From Flammulina velutipes (Eukaryota > Basidiomycota > Agaricomycetes > Agaricales > Physalacriaceae): a stretch of DNA of 64,000 nt. The position numbers and the translations under genes were made by a program. The notes under the pieces were generated by a model that worked only from the letters and a program-made list of their open reading frames with translations, ran no database searches and had not been told where the DNA came from. Shown one piece after another: positions 47,231 through 59,026 of the stretch (its first letter is position 1; each line of letters starts with the position of its first letter). The stretch spans positions 2,170,001 to 2,234,000 of the forward strand of contig CM022368.1 of NCBI GenBank assembly GCA_011800155.1, in the 5' to 3' direction.

Positions 47231-47531
47231 ATTGGGGAGAAGAAGGAATGCCGACGGCACACAACTGTCCAATGGTCACACAAAACGTGACAGACAAACA
47301 CGACCGTGACGGCGGCACGTGAGACCGCGTCCGATGAAATGATTGAATCAACGGACGGAGTTTCAACTTGGTCCTTTCCTTCGAACCGCCATTATCCAAC
47401 TGCCCTCGCCAGTTGCCCTCGTCTTCAAGCCTTGAGCCCGCCTTTCTCGCCTTTGCATCTCGCCAACAAGCCATCTATTCTTTTTCGTCATCTAAACCAC
47501 ATCTTCTCGCCGTTTAACTACCGAGTTCGAC

Positions 47532-48671
47532 ATGTCTACCGCGAAGAAAGCTGCTGCGACCCCGAAGACGGCCAGAAAGCCAGCCTCGCATCCTCCTTGG
47601 TTGGATATGATCAAGGTGAGCTCTATATTACCATCGAATACTACACACCGTCTCACTTCGTGTTAAGGAATGCATCAGTGCCCACACCGAAGAGGCGCGC
47701 ATCGGTGTTTCTCGCCCTCAGATCAAAAAGTTGCTCGCCCCTTCTCCTTCCTTTCTCTTTTTTCTTATCCCAATGCCATAGATACGTTGAAACCACGTAC
47801 AAGTTGGAAATTGGTGCCGCTCAGAACACTCAACTTTCCAAAGCCCTCATGACCGGAAGTGAGAAGGGTATCTTCGTTCTTCCCAAGGGTACGCTGGCAA
47901 CTTCAATAGTATCGAAAATCCTAACAGTAGAACCGTAGGACCCTCCGGACGGGTGAAGCTCCCGCCTAAGAACAAGCCTGCCGCCGATGTGGCGGCGAAG
48001 GAGGTGTGTGCAATAACATCGCTCTGACGTCAATCCATCTAACTCCTCATCTCATAGAACAAACCTGCACCGAAGGCCAAAGTAACCAAAGCCGATTCCG
48101 CCAAAGTCAAGACTGTTGCAACCAAGAAGAAACCCGCCGCGAAGGCCGCCCCCGCAAAGGCGACCGCTGTCACCAAGAAACCTACTCCCAAGGCCAGAAC
48201 TACTGCCACATCTAAAGCTGCTGCTACCAAGACGAAGGGCACTACACGTACCACTGCCGCTGCCAAAAGAGCTCGACCTGTCGCAGCGGCAAAGGCGTCA
48301 CCAGCCAAAGCCGCTCCGAAGGCCGCGCCAGCTAAGGCTGCGCCCAAAGCCGCGCCAAAGAAGGCTGTCAAGGCAGGAGCTGCTGCTGCGGCAGCTAAGA
48401 AGACAGCAACAACCTCGCGACGAGGAGCAGCCAAGAAGGTTTGTCGGCGTTCGTTCAAATTATCCTTGCCTACTAACGAGCGCGTTGATTAGGCGGCTAC
48501 TGGTACGACACCGGCGAAAGCTGCTGCAAAGAAGCCTGTTGCAAAGAAGGCGCCTGCGACCAAGACTGCAGCGCCTGCGAAACCCGCTCCTCGTAAGAAG
48601 GTACGCTCCCTTGACCTTTCTGTAGCCACAACTTGCTAAGTCTACTCACACAGCCCACGAAGAGGTCGTAA
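47532..48671 (+). CDS. Linker histone H1
   Basis: Binds linker DNA and the nucleosome dyad. Seven exons (47532-47615, 47668-47729, 47782-47888, 47939-48003, 48058-48438, 48493-48600, 48654-48671) sum to 825 nt, 274 residues. The globular H15 domain starts HPPWLDMIKECISAHTEEAR and runs through GVSRPQIKKYVETTYKLEIG, LSKALMTGSEKGIFVLPKGP and SGRVKLPPK. The rest is a long Ala/Lys/Pro tail with KAAPKAAPAKAAPK-type repeats, ending PTKRS. Unlike animal replication-dependent H1 genes it has six introns, as in other basidiomycetes. The antisense Ala-rich open frame over the tail is an artefact. Confidence 0.96.
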
Positions 48672-49507
48672 ATCTATCCCACATCTATTTCTCTCTCGCC
48701 ATTTATCTTGTACTATCCTCCTATCCATCTCCTTGAGTCCTTGTTTGTTCGCTTTCCAAAGTATTTATACCTTAAGTATGTACCTATTTAGTCGTAGACC
48801 AGATATGTACTTTCCTAGCTAAGGATCGCCCTAGATATGAAATACACATGATCAAATGTGTTGTGGGCGTTTCAATTTGACCGTCAATTCAATGTCGCTC
48901 TTCGACTGACTTGAAGCGTCGGGTGTCTATGACTGGAATAGCGGAGATATCATTACCATCCAACTGATATACTACCTCATCGTGGCTCAGTCTTTCTCGA
49001 TGTTATGTTACTATGAGCACGTCAACCTCCCCACAAGATTTCTTCTAGCAGAAGCCGCGCTATCACTTTTCACCAGAGTGCACCTCTGCTGCATGCTGCC
49101 TCCCCGTCGACGTCGTTCTCTACTTCTTCCAGCCAGCCATAATGGGCATACGGGATAAAACAATGGGCGTTCCCAATATGTTCGTTCTCTCTTTTTTGTC
49201 GGCGAATTTCGACGCCCTTTTTTGCCGGAGGAATTCACCAAGAAGGATACCGAAAGCTTGTGGGTCGCTCAGGCGAACTGGTTTAGGTCGATGTGGCGGT
49301 ATAACCTGAGATTATTCATGGCTCTCACTCCTACATAGCGGTATGAACTGTTCTTTTATATGTACCATGGAGACGACCTACGGACGATATCACCATGCAG
49401 GAAAGAAGGGCGGGGTCACTCAGGGGTCCCCCAGCGTTATGTCAAGTTTCAACTGTTCCTTTGCGTGGAGAACTGATATAAGGATTATGCTGACAAGAAA
49501 TTATCAA
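48672..49507. other. Convergent gap, 836 bp
   Basis: Between the ends of H1 (+) and EI24 (-). Short open frames on both strands (for example 49011-49241) lack family features and splice support. Nothing else is visible to me. Confidence 0.5.
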
Positions 49508-50842
49508 CTAGTCGGTCTTTCGAATCTTGGGCGTAAACCTTTGGGGATTGGCTGCTCTGACGGCACCTTCCTCCGCGTATTCTGCAGCGTCACTAGACCC
49601 ACGCGGTCGCATGGGTCTACCACTCACACTGAGAATCTTCACGATCACATCGTTCAACAGCAAGACCGGTGCAAAGACGTGGACTCGGATAGGAATGAAG
49701 GGAGAAGGATGGAGAACAGATTCCGAGCGTTGTTGTGAATGGTCAGCCGGGTTATATGGATCTGCTGGCTCCGGATGGGCATGTATAGCCATTATCGTGA
49801 ACTGGAGATTGTCAGTAAGTCACGGACGTGATAAACCTTGTGTTCGCACGGCTGGGAAGACTAGGGCGAATATCGCTGCGTTGGCTAGGCCACTTCCGAT
49901 CTTACATATACATGCAGACGGGACGCCTGCTGTTTGTGAGTATGTAAGGCGGTCAGCGAGGGTATAAGTACTCACCAAAAGCTAGGAAATATATCCATCT
50001 TTCTTCAAGATATCGTATACGCTTTGAGAGAGAATATCCGCGTGCTACCCAGACAAACCTCTACAGAGTTAGGATCGAAGGGGGATAGTCATGTAGTTTG
50101 GGTGCGCACTCGAAGAAATAGTAGCTCGGGGTAGATTAGATGTAGTAATATGGGTTGGTATGGAAGACTCACGAGTCTACCCAGCAAAGATAAGTGAAGC
50201 CGATGACACTTCCGATGTATGGAATGTAGCTCAAGAGGAACGAGACCAGCACGGACGTGACAACCATGATGGCGCGGTATGCTGATGTGGCCAGAGTGGT
50301 GAGTATCCCACTATACGTCGTAGGTTGGGAAGGTGCCAAAGCGCGCGCGCCATGTTGAAGCGTGTATATTCTTCGCGCGATGAGGTTAGACCAAGAGCTC
50401 TATAACGAGGTCGGAGATTAACAGGCGTAGACGGTAGAGTAGTTGATGAGTTACACACGTTGAGGTATAGAGAAATGCCAATGACAGGCATCACCCAAAA
50501 TATCTGGTAGAACCAGCCAATGTTACGCTGGAACCAGGCCTGTTGGTCTTGCACAAGAGGGCGGAGGATGAGGTCGAACGTGTAGATAGATGCAAGGGCT
50601 AAGGAGTTGAGGAGCATCGATTTAAGTACATTGGATTGTATTTCAGAGTCCCTGCAGCGCTATGAGGAGATCTACTGTGGGAGATAGAGATGTACACACC
50701 TTGCCACTGCTGATACAACAATATCAATACGCATACCATCGCGAAGGCCGCATAATGCCCATCTCAGTTGCAAGGACAGCGTGTCTTTGACCGAGAGAAA
50801 TGAAGGATAAGTTGCACGCGAGCTGTATCGTTGGTGGGACAT
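49508..50842 (-). CDS. EI24/Lsm12-region membrane protein, EI24 family
   Basis: A multi-pass ER membrane protein family (EI24 in animals, linked to apoptosis and autophagy; CysZ-like fold). It starts MSHQRYSSRATYPSFLSV, first exon 50700-50842. Hydrophobic segments include MLLNSLALASIYTFDLILRP, WFYQIFWVMPVIGISLYLN and VVTSVLVSFLLSYIPYIGSV. Family hallmarks: SSWSNLIARRIYTLQHG, FTYLCWVDSYYFFE, KRIRYLEERWIYFLAFGLP. After the last membrane part comes MAIHAHPEPADPYNP and the hydrophilic tail HPSPFIPIRVHVFAPVLLLN, stop at 49508. Intron positions in the last third are approximate. The plus-strand open frames over this region are shadows. Confidence 0.82.
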
Positions 50843-50983
50843 GCTGAACACGCGCCGAACCCTAACCCTCATTCGTGTAAGAAGTACCTACACTGAGTAG
50901 ATAAGATTACATTTGTCGATGGCAAAGATACAAGCTTGTTTTCGCGATTCGAGTTATCGAACGGGCGAGAACTTCAGCGTACT

Positions 50984-51114
50984 TGCCCTGTGTCATGTTA
51001 GTCACCTACTTGTGGTTAACTCATTGATACTGGGTGTGAATATGGATGATTTTGCTCCGGATAAAAAGCATATCGTAGGTACTGTTGTATATTTTATCTC
51101 TATGAAAGTTGGGA
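50984..51114 (+). repeat. Copy A of an inverted 131-bp pair with coding-like frame
   Basis: Reads forward as part of an open frame ending at 51140; core NSLILGVNMDDFAPDKKH then IVGTVVYFISMKVG. It pairs with copy B in reverse complement at about 88-90% identity. The termini are TGCCCTGTGTC-like on both sides. No known family was recognised. Confidence 0.75.
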
Positions 51115-51347
51115 ATGATATACATATGTGCTGGAACTAGACTAGAACCACTCCAAATTTTGCCACGCACTTACCCCGAAATATGAATGTAAGACATTGA
51201 ACCGTGGTATATCCCTCTATATATACATGTTCCGACTTTTCTGTACTCTTTACAAGCCCTTGCGAGCTCCCTGGCTCGAGTTCTTCACTCGGAGTCACTT
51301 TTTCTATCAACTATCTGGCAGCTGGCAACAGTCCCAGCTCATATTGC

Positions 51348-51478
51348 TCCCAACTTTCATAGAGATAAAATATACAACAGTGCCTATGATATGCTTTTTA
51401 TCAGGAGCAAAATCATCCACATTTACGCCCAGGATCAACGAGTTAACAAAGTGGGTGACTAACCATGGACACAGGGCA
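51348..51478 (-). repeat. Copy B of the inverted 131-bp pair
   Basis: On the minus strand it reads NSLILGVNVDDFAPDKKH then IIGTVVYFISMKVG. Over 33 aligned codons there are eight base differences from copy A: six at third positions and silent, two at first positions and conservative. The inner spacer is 233 bp. Confidence 0.75.
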
Positions 51479-52135
51479 TGATACTATGTAGTACCAATAA
51501 AATGACCCGAGGCGGCTTCCCCGAGGCCGCAAGTAACATTCACAGCGGGGCGGTGTCAACATTTCTCATCGCTTGCTAGGGGCTAATCGTACACGGAATT
51601 ATGACGGAGAGACAGTCGCAAAAAATGTGGCGCAAAAACGTCCCGAAGAGGAAGGAGAAGAACGACAATACCAGTGAGGGCCGCAGCCTATATTGACGAT
51701 GTCGCTGACACACCTAAGTGATGCGGAGTGAGCGACTGTGATGCTGTATGGTAAGAGTACTCACCAATGCCTGTTTTCCGACCTGGTGGGGTAAAGGGAT
51801 TGGCCCGCACTTCACTTGCGACCTAGAGGTGGATGTTAGTACAATTTTGAGGGGGGAGGGTACCTAATGATTGACCTTGCGTAAACAACTGTATAAGCTG
51901 CAATTAATAAATACCTACATTCGTTGCAATCGGCCAAAGAAATTCACTGCATTCATACATATAATATGGTATCATCCTGATATGGTAAGCGCGCAAGGAA
52001 AAGTCGTGATCATGGCCCGAAAACGAAGGAAATGGTTAATCAAGGTATTTGAATATTTAAGCCATAAGTACATTACACATGTAACATACCCACACTCATC
52101 TTCATACCATCAGCAGCGCCTATTGCTTGAACGAC

Positions 52136-53125
52136 ATGGCTGCCTATATCCAAGATGCTATTATGTTATTTGGTGATTCAATAACACAAGGAGCTTGGGA
52201 GGACGGCGGATTTGGACAAAAGTTGACTCGTATGTCGCTTTGAATCAGTGTCCTGGCTTGGTTTCAATATTACTACTGCTAGATGTTTACGCGCGCAAAC
52301 TGGATGTACTCAATCGCGGTCTTTCTGGCTATAACACTGACTGGGCCATCCCAGTGTTTGAACAGGTATTTCCTCTGCATCTGCCTACGAAAACCGCTGA
52401 CCATCTCTAGTACTTTGCCAAACAGCACGAGCAACATCATGCGCCACGAGTCCGTATCCTTACCATCTGGTTTGGTGCGAACGATGCGTGCATCAAACCG
52501 TCACCTCAGCATGTACCTCTGGATCAGTTTGTTTCCAATCTGCGCCTTCTTGTAGACATGGTAAAGTCCCCCGATTCCCAGTGGTATTCCCCCGACACCA
52601 AGATCATTCTCATTTCCCCTCCGCCGGTTAATACCCACCAACGAGAGGCGGATCTGGCTAGCAGGACTCCCCCATTGAAGCTCGATCGTCTATTTGACAC
52701 GACCAAGCTGTACGCCGAAGCTGTGGTTCAGCTGGGCTCTGAGCTGAAGCTACCCGTCGTGGATGTCTGGACGAAAGTCTGGCAGAGTGCTGGCGAGAAT
52801 GAGGCGGCGCTGAGCAGGTTTTTGTCGGACGGGTTGCACCTGAACCGGGAGGGCTACCAGGCAAGTATTTAGTTATCATCGGTTGATAATGTCTTCGCTG
52901 GCTCATCGACTTTCAGATTATGTACGACCAGTTGATTGATTGTATAGTTCAGAACATGCCGGAGCTGCATTATGATAAACTGCGATACGTCCTTGTTCCG
53001 TAAGTGGCCATTGCTTTCTAGCTTGCAAGTAATAGATGCTTACCTGCCTTTCTAGATGGGCTGAAGTGAACAGGGATGATCCACGATCTTCTCTGGGGAA
53101 GAGAGATGTATATAATTCGATATAA
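52136..53125 (+). CDS. IAH1: IAH1-type GDSL/SGNH esterase (isoamyl-acetate hydrolase family)
   Basis: A small cytosolic SGNH hydrolase that cleaves acetate esters in yeast. Five exons (52136-52229, 52283-52365, 52411-52860, 52917-52999, 53056-53125) sum to 780 nt, 259 residues. Block I is IMLFGDSITQGAWEDGG with the nucleophile Ser; block II is VLNRGLSGYNTDWA; block III is ILTIWFGANDACI; block V is SDGLHLNREGYQ with the catalytic Asp and His. There is no signal peptide. The intron after GYQ (52861-52916) starts GCAAGT, a GC donor; reading through it gives an immediate stop. Substrate in this fungus is inferred. Confidence 0.94.
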
Positions 53126-53397
53126 GTAGATCCTATCGAACAAATGTAGGGCCGGCGTGACATACGGAAATTGCCTTGACATATTTTCCCAACTTGAATT
53201 GCTACCACCATGGCCTCGTAGTGCTTTTTCCACTATTATTGCTTTCAATTCTTCTCACTTTACTGGATTCGCTGTATCATACTGCGCCCGGCTGACCAAA
53301 GACGTCCTCGTGTTGCCCACGTTGTGCTACCACCTTCCTTTTCCTGTTACATTCCTGCATCTGTATCCAACGTGTCCGAGTGAAGGGGTAACTAGCC

Positions 53398-56300
53398 ATG
53401 CATCGATTTCGGTTCGTTTCATTTTGTTCGCTTGCCCTGAGGACGCTGCTCAACTTTTGTCCAGCAAAAAGTCCGACGCGAAACGGTCTCCATACCTTCA
53501 ACAGCAGAGCGAGCCTCTACCTCCTCCACCACAAAGCCTGCCCGGCGTGCTGCCAGAGCTGCCGCCTGAGAGTGACTTCCGCACATCCCTCATTTTACCA
53601 GAGTAAGCACGCGTGTTCCTCTCCATCATCCACGGTGCTTACCGCCATAGTTTATCTCGCCGCTTCTCTGTCCTTCGCTCATCTTCCGGTGCTATCTTAT
53701 CAGTAGACGCTCTACGCCTCAAATTCGCAGAACAGAGAGCACGAGGAGACCAGGTTCAGGTCACCGAAGAAGAGGAGGACATGTTGTTCGAAACTTTGGG
53801 TCTGCGAAATCGTGGCGCCGCGCCTTCCAAATCACAGGAAAATGTATCAGACACCGCTGGCTCGGGGAGGAGATATAGCAACAACCTTTTCGGCTCAGGC
53901 AAGCTCCGCGACCACACCTATATTCGCAACGCCAGAGGCTCCTCCCGCGCCCAGTCGGCAGCCTCCAGCGATGTCCAATACGAAGATAGTGTCCGTTCAG
54001 CTCCTCTGAATGTCCCCTCTCCGTATGGAGAGCAGCCAACGTTTGCGAAATCTGCCTTCAAACGCGCCTCACTTGCGCTAGAACACGCTATCCACGAGAT
54101 GGAGGAGGAGGATGCGCCCGAAGACGAGGTCGTGCTCCCGCGTTCTGCACCCATCGTCCGTTCCAGCATTGAGCAACGTCTTTCACCAGAACCGGTGCGT
54201 CTATCCCTGATGCCCATACATCATTGTACTGACATTTTTTTAGCCTGGGATGGCGATCTCATCGGACAAACAATTGCGCAAGGACCTCGAAGAGCGTAGA
54301 GCATCCCCAGTTCCCGCACGCACGCTTCCAGGATATATCCCAGGGATGCCTCGTCCAATGACGCCCCGTGATACAGACTCTGACGACCAGCGCTCGTATT
54401 CAACCACACCCAGGGCGACTTCACCAACAAACTTTACCTTCCCTAACCGCAACGAGAGTGCCTCTCCCACGTTTTCATCCAGCGTCATGTCGAGCTATGC
54501 CCGGCGCGAGGCAGCGGGATCCGTACGTCATTCACCTGCCCCTACCTCCTCATTCAGTAGTACACCGTTGTTCCTTCAGCGTAGCCCAAATGGACGCCAC
54601 ACACCAGACGATAGTAGGATGGACATTGCTATCGACTTTGATCAGTCTTTAAATGCATCTATTCTGGGCAGAAGACGCGCAGCATCCCCGCTGTCATCAT
54701 CCTATTCTACGTCCATGGGATCGCGTCCAGGAACTCCTTCCAATTCGGCCGCATGGCCGCAACCACCTTCTTCTCCGCCTCAGCCACGTAGAGGCCACAG
54801 TCGTAATGCAAGCTGGTTCACAGACGAGACAGCCTCAGACGCACACCCTACCATTGATCAAGTCAATGTCCCTATGCGATCATTAAAGTCTCCCGCGTTG
54901 CCAGATTCCCCTTTGATTGATCGTGGGCACGCCGTGATGGATTCCATCTCCTCTTCCCAGTACTCGTCTGACAAACGACCTGCATCCCCCATGTCTGGGC
55001 TGGAGCTCGGAGCTGCGAATCCTTATACGAGGGTCATACGGACTCCTACGCCTACCGAAGGTCCCTCGCGCTCACCTGCGTTCTCCAATGGTGGTTCCCC
55101 TCGAAGCCAGCGTTCCTCTAGACAAAATGGATCCATTCACAACTATAACTACAGTTCCTTCAACAACCCCTTGGTGTTCTCTCCTCCCGCCAGCTCCTCT
55201 AGATCATCGCTGGAGTCGACTGGATCCAGTTATCATTCTTGGGAGGGCGACAGGAATGACAATCTCTCGACTTTATTCAACGACAGCGATGCTCAACCCT
55301 CGTGGTACGATGTATCAGTTTCGGATCAGACGAGTTCAATTACGTCGGCTGGTTTCGTCGAAGAGGAGGCCGAGGCGATTTTGCAGGCAATCGGTCTTAA
55401 GCGCGCCGACTTCATGGTCATCCAAGAGAAACTTGTAGAGTTTGCCAATACCAAGGTGTCTTCTTCGGAGACTACACCTCAACGATCACAGTCTTTGAGA
55501 CGTCGTAGGCCGTCAACTTCTCAATCTAACTATTCGTTTAATGGCAGAGTAAGACCGACGTGTTGGTGTGTGAAACCGGCGCTAATAAATTTCATCAGAT
55601 CGCTAGTCCTCCGCCTCAAACGCCAAGTTCTCCCTCGAACGCTGTGTTCCCAACAGTTATCACTGAGCCACCTAGAAAAGATGACAGCGACTCACCCGAG
55701 GACCCTTCGCCCACGACCCGCAAGAATAGAGCCATCGCTGATCTTCTCTTCGGCTCGGAGGAGCCTGAAGCGTTGGTGCCTCCTACCTCTACATACGAAG
55801 ACGAAGCCCAATCTCCTTCACTCCAAATTGAAGCGGATCCCTCGATACCCCCACCATCTAATCTCCCGATACCCTATACGCAAGCGCGTAATCCATCGAC
55901 ACCCAAACTGCCCCAGACTGCTGAAGAAGAGGCCGAACTCGAGCGGGAGGTTGAACGCAAGACCACCGCTGCGATGCTTGCTTTGAAGGGCTCGGCTTCA
56001 AAATCTAATCTCAATCTATCTGATTCCAATGGCAATACATCGCGGAAACGTATCTCCCCTAACCAGATATCTACACCCACATTCGTTTCATCGTCTACGA
56101 GCGTCGACGCAATACCACTTCGTTCGCCTGTTGCACCCACGTCGACATCCACATCGGGCTCATCCAAAATGAGCCGCTTCAAAAAGCTACAAGGCACCCT
56201 ACGGCGACCCAAGCAGCTTCCTACTGGGGAGGAAGTCACACCGTTCCCAATCGATTTCCGCTCGCAGGATGGCAGTCAGAGTATAACGTATACTCCGGAA

Positions 56301-57949
56301 CCCCCTACGATAATTGCCAGCAGTGCAGTCGAACCTCGGTTCAAAGTCACTGTCCAAAGTCCCCCGGCATCTGCAGGACCTGGATTGAAGGGATTCATGG
56401 CGAGATTCCGGAGCAAGTCAAGGACGATTGACCCCAGCCCTCAGGTTGTCAGTCGTCATTCCCCTCACTCCTTCAACGCATCTACGCCAGATCTCGGTCA
56501 TTCGAAGACGCCTCGCGCGAAGTCGGTACCTTTGACCTCGGAGCCATCGTCTAGCCAGACGATACGCGGGGATGGTCGATCGAGCCCAATGACACCACGA
56601 GGAAGCTCGCCCTCCGATGCACCACAGCTTGCAGCCATTAGACAGTTCTTTGACTTGGGCCACGAGATAGGGCTGGATCGTGATCAGTTAGATAACCTCG
56701 TCCGCTCGGCTTCGACTTCGTCCAAGGCTACCGCGCTAAGTGGTCTGACGAGGAACAAGTCGAAGAGCCTGAGTCGCAACAATTCTATGGCCCAAGCGTT
56801 ATCTCGCAACAATTCGGTAACACTTAGCCAGGCGACTACACTGAAGCGGAACAACTCGTCGGTCGTGTTCAACCAACCAGAAGGACACGTTGATTCTTTG
56901 GCCCCTTCACGTCGTGGACAGTCTTCCGCTCATCATGGAGCCTCATTGACTCCTCAACGCTCGATGCGGAAGGCACCCCCAGAGTTCACCCGTCGTCCTC
57001 CTCGAGAGCGAGAACATGATCATGATCAAGATGCTGAAGATCTCGCTCGTCAAACTATCGTCAGGCGCACGATCATCATGCCTTCCGATCTCAGAGCGTC
57101 GGGCTTTGATCTGAATGCTATCATGCCCAAGAATGCGACACACAGGCGACGCCAGAGCGTTACGTCGAACTCGAGTCGGTCTGTCCAGGAGCGGGCACCT
57201 ACTCCTCCGCCAACCCGATCATTGAAGAGACAGTCGAGGGATGTTCCCCCGCCGTTGCCACATCAGGAGACTGCTTCACCGACGTCTGAAGGACGTCTGC
57301 AAGTACCTGGGATGGAGCCGTCGAATTCCAACTACGATTCTTTGTGAGTGTTTTTCTGGCGTGTGGTGCTTTGACTGAACCGGCGGCGTAGATATGAAAT
57401 GTACACCGGTGACGGCAGACCTAGCCCTGCGCATGAAGCGAGGCCGGCTCTTGAAGTGATTGAGCTTGCAAATGGGAAAACGATCTGGTTTGTGAAAGAA
57501 GTTTGTGATGGCTGGCGGTGTACTGAAATTCTGGATAGGCAAATCGTCAACGGCTTGCGAGACGACGACGCTGAGTCGATCTATACCGGTCGAGCTAGTA
57601 TGGCGTCGGAATATGAGGAGGACGAGATGCAAATATACGTCAAAGAACGTAGCGGAAGCGCATCGTCCAACCACAGGAAGTCGGTCAAAGCATCTCGGCC
57701 AGAAACAAAGGTAATTCCCTGACACATTGTTGTTATGCCAAGACTGACTTGTTTTAGGTTTTCTACAGCTCGCCAGCTCATATCGGGCGTCTGATTGAAG
57801 GCTTGTCTCAAGGCATGGATGCGGGATCGTTCAACTTCCGCGGTAACAACCCTCCGGCGCATTCAACAACTTCTTCGATGTCTAGCGATCCAGCTTGGAC
57901 AGTAGAGGAGCGCCTGGACCATATGCTCGGTTCGATGCGCGTTACATGA
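53398..57949 (+). CDS. Large Ser/Pro-rich orphan protein, about 1418 residues
   Basis: Seven exons (53398-53411, 53465-53602, 53651-54194, 54244-55548, 55599-57343, 57392-57710, 57758-57949) sum to 4257 nt. It starts MHRFRKKSDAKRSP after a 14-nt first exon, then LPELPPESDFRTSLILPDLS, LRLKFAEQRARGDQVQVTEE and EDMLFETLGL. Most of the middle is disordered and Ser/Pro/Arg-rich, with islands such as GFVEEEAEAILQAIGLKRAD, RAIADLLFGSEEPEALVP, FKKLQGTLRRPKQLP and LAAIRQFFDLGHEIGLDRDQ. A Ser-Arg-Asn-Asn-Ser motif (SRNNS) occurs several times near 56.8 kb. The C-terminus is more ordered: GRPSPAHEARPALEVIELAN, KTIWFVKEVCDGWRC, then VFYSSPAHIGRLIEGLSQGM. I recognise no named domain. The ordered islands suggest a fungal scaffold protein. 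Confidence 0.8.
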
Positions 57950-59026
57950 TCCATAGGGCTATGCGCAGAAACTGGGACATTTATCCATCTAATCACATTG
58001 AATATTTTATATGGTGTATCATTAATTTTCGCTTTCGCTTTCGTCTCATCATGCAGAACAAAGTTGATTTTATATGGGCTTTTAACATTGGGTGGACAGT
58101 AGACTGCGAAAACCTGGAAGATCGAATACTTCGCCTGGGCCATTCCCTTCCATGTTCACAAAGGTTGTCATCAAGTTGCTTCCTGGACACTCCTTGCGCT
58201 GGATAGCGGGATATGGAGGTGGCGGGGAGTGGTAATTCCCTTCAGCATCGAGCTACCATCGTCAACTTCACGGCTCTCTGCTACGCGATCGGACACTCAC
58301 CATGTGAGATCTATCTGAAGAGAACGTTTCCAAGTACGTGGCTGCAGGTATCACCCTAAATCGACTGGCCTAGGAGTTAGCGCCGTGTAGGTTGCTGTCA
58401 TTGGGAAACCAACCTCTGATATTCTAAAGGAATGTCAGTTCGGAAAGTTTGGTCCAAGTAATCTGCTTCAGTCAACAGACAAGATTTGATCCACCAACAG
58501 AGACAATACAAGATATGGGTGTTGGGTTGTCAGAATGAGTGTCGAAATCATAGATCCACCCGAGACCAGACTGTGAGGATTGGAGGACCAGGACGACATG
58601 GTAGTCCCAAACTACAGGGAAATCGTGTTTTCGTGCTGCCTTTTGATTCCAGAGGGCCACCTACGTTTGTCACTGTGTTGTTGGTGCTGAATTGGAAGGA
58701 TCGTACTCACTGTCTTGTTATCATTTGAGATGAATACAACGTAGCAAGACCAGCCTTTGAGCTCAAGGAAAGCTTTGGCGAGAAAGTAGATATTTTCTTC
58801 ACACCAGCATCTTGTGTAGATAGAGTTTTCGGGTATAATTGGGGGCATTTGAGGCACCGAGGGAGTCAGGGAAGGTTGAGAGACGAGAGGCACGTGCAAG
58901 TCCTATTCTTTGACCCCCATCCTCCTCTTTTTGCATCGAGTCTGCTCTCTACTGCCGCTTCGACTTGGACTTGTAAAAAATTGACACACGTTTTGTTTCA
59001 ACTCATACACGACCAATAAAACAGCA
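57950..59026. other. Intergenic gap, 1.08 kb
   Basis: Between the large orphan and the BTB gene, both on the plus strand. It is somewhat AT-richer than its flanks and carries only short open frames without family features. I see no tRNA or repeat. Confidence 0.5.

Larger units (their letters stand above)
50843..52135. other. Repeat-bearing intergenic gap, 1.29 kb
   Basis: Between the divergent EI24 and IAH1 genes. It contains an inverted pair of 131-bp copies (50984-51114 and 51348-51478), listed separately, and scattered short open frames. At 51583-51956 on the minus strand are spliced-looking fragments (ASEVRANPFTPPGRKTGI) that I could not turn into a full gene. Confidence 0.55.

Noticed and set aside
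48039..48458. Antisense Ala-rich open frame over the H1 tail
   Set aside because: It is the reverse reading of Lys/Ala/Pro codons; no start context or splice support.
49011..49241. Basic 76-residue open frame on the minus strand
   Set aside because: No homology that I recognise, no splice partners, random-looking composition.
49343..49967. Plus-strand open frames over the EI24 3' end
   Set aside because: They overlap the conserved EI24 C-terminal coding exons and show no family features.
53157..53464. Long N-terminal extension of the large orphan in frame with its second exon
   Set aside because: A 14-nt first exon at 53398 plus a 53-nt intron gives a compact start MHRFRKKSD; the extension runs into the IAH1 3' region.
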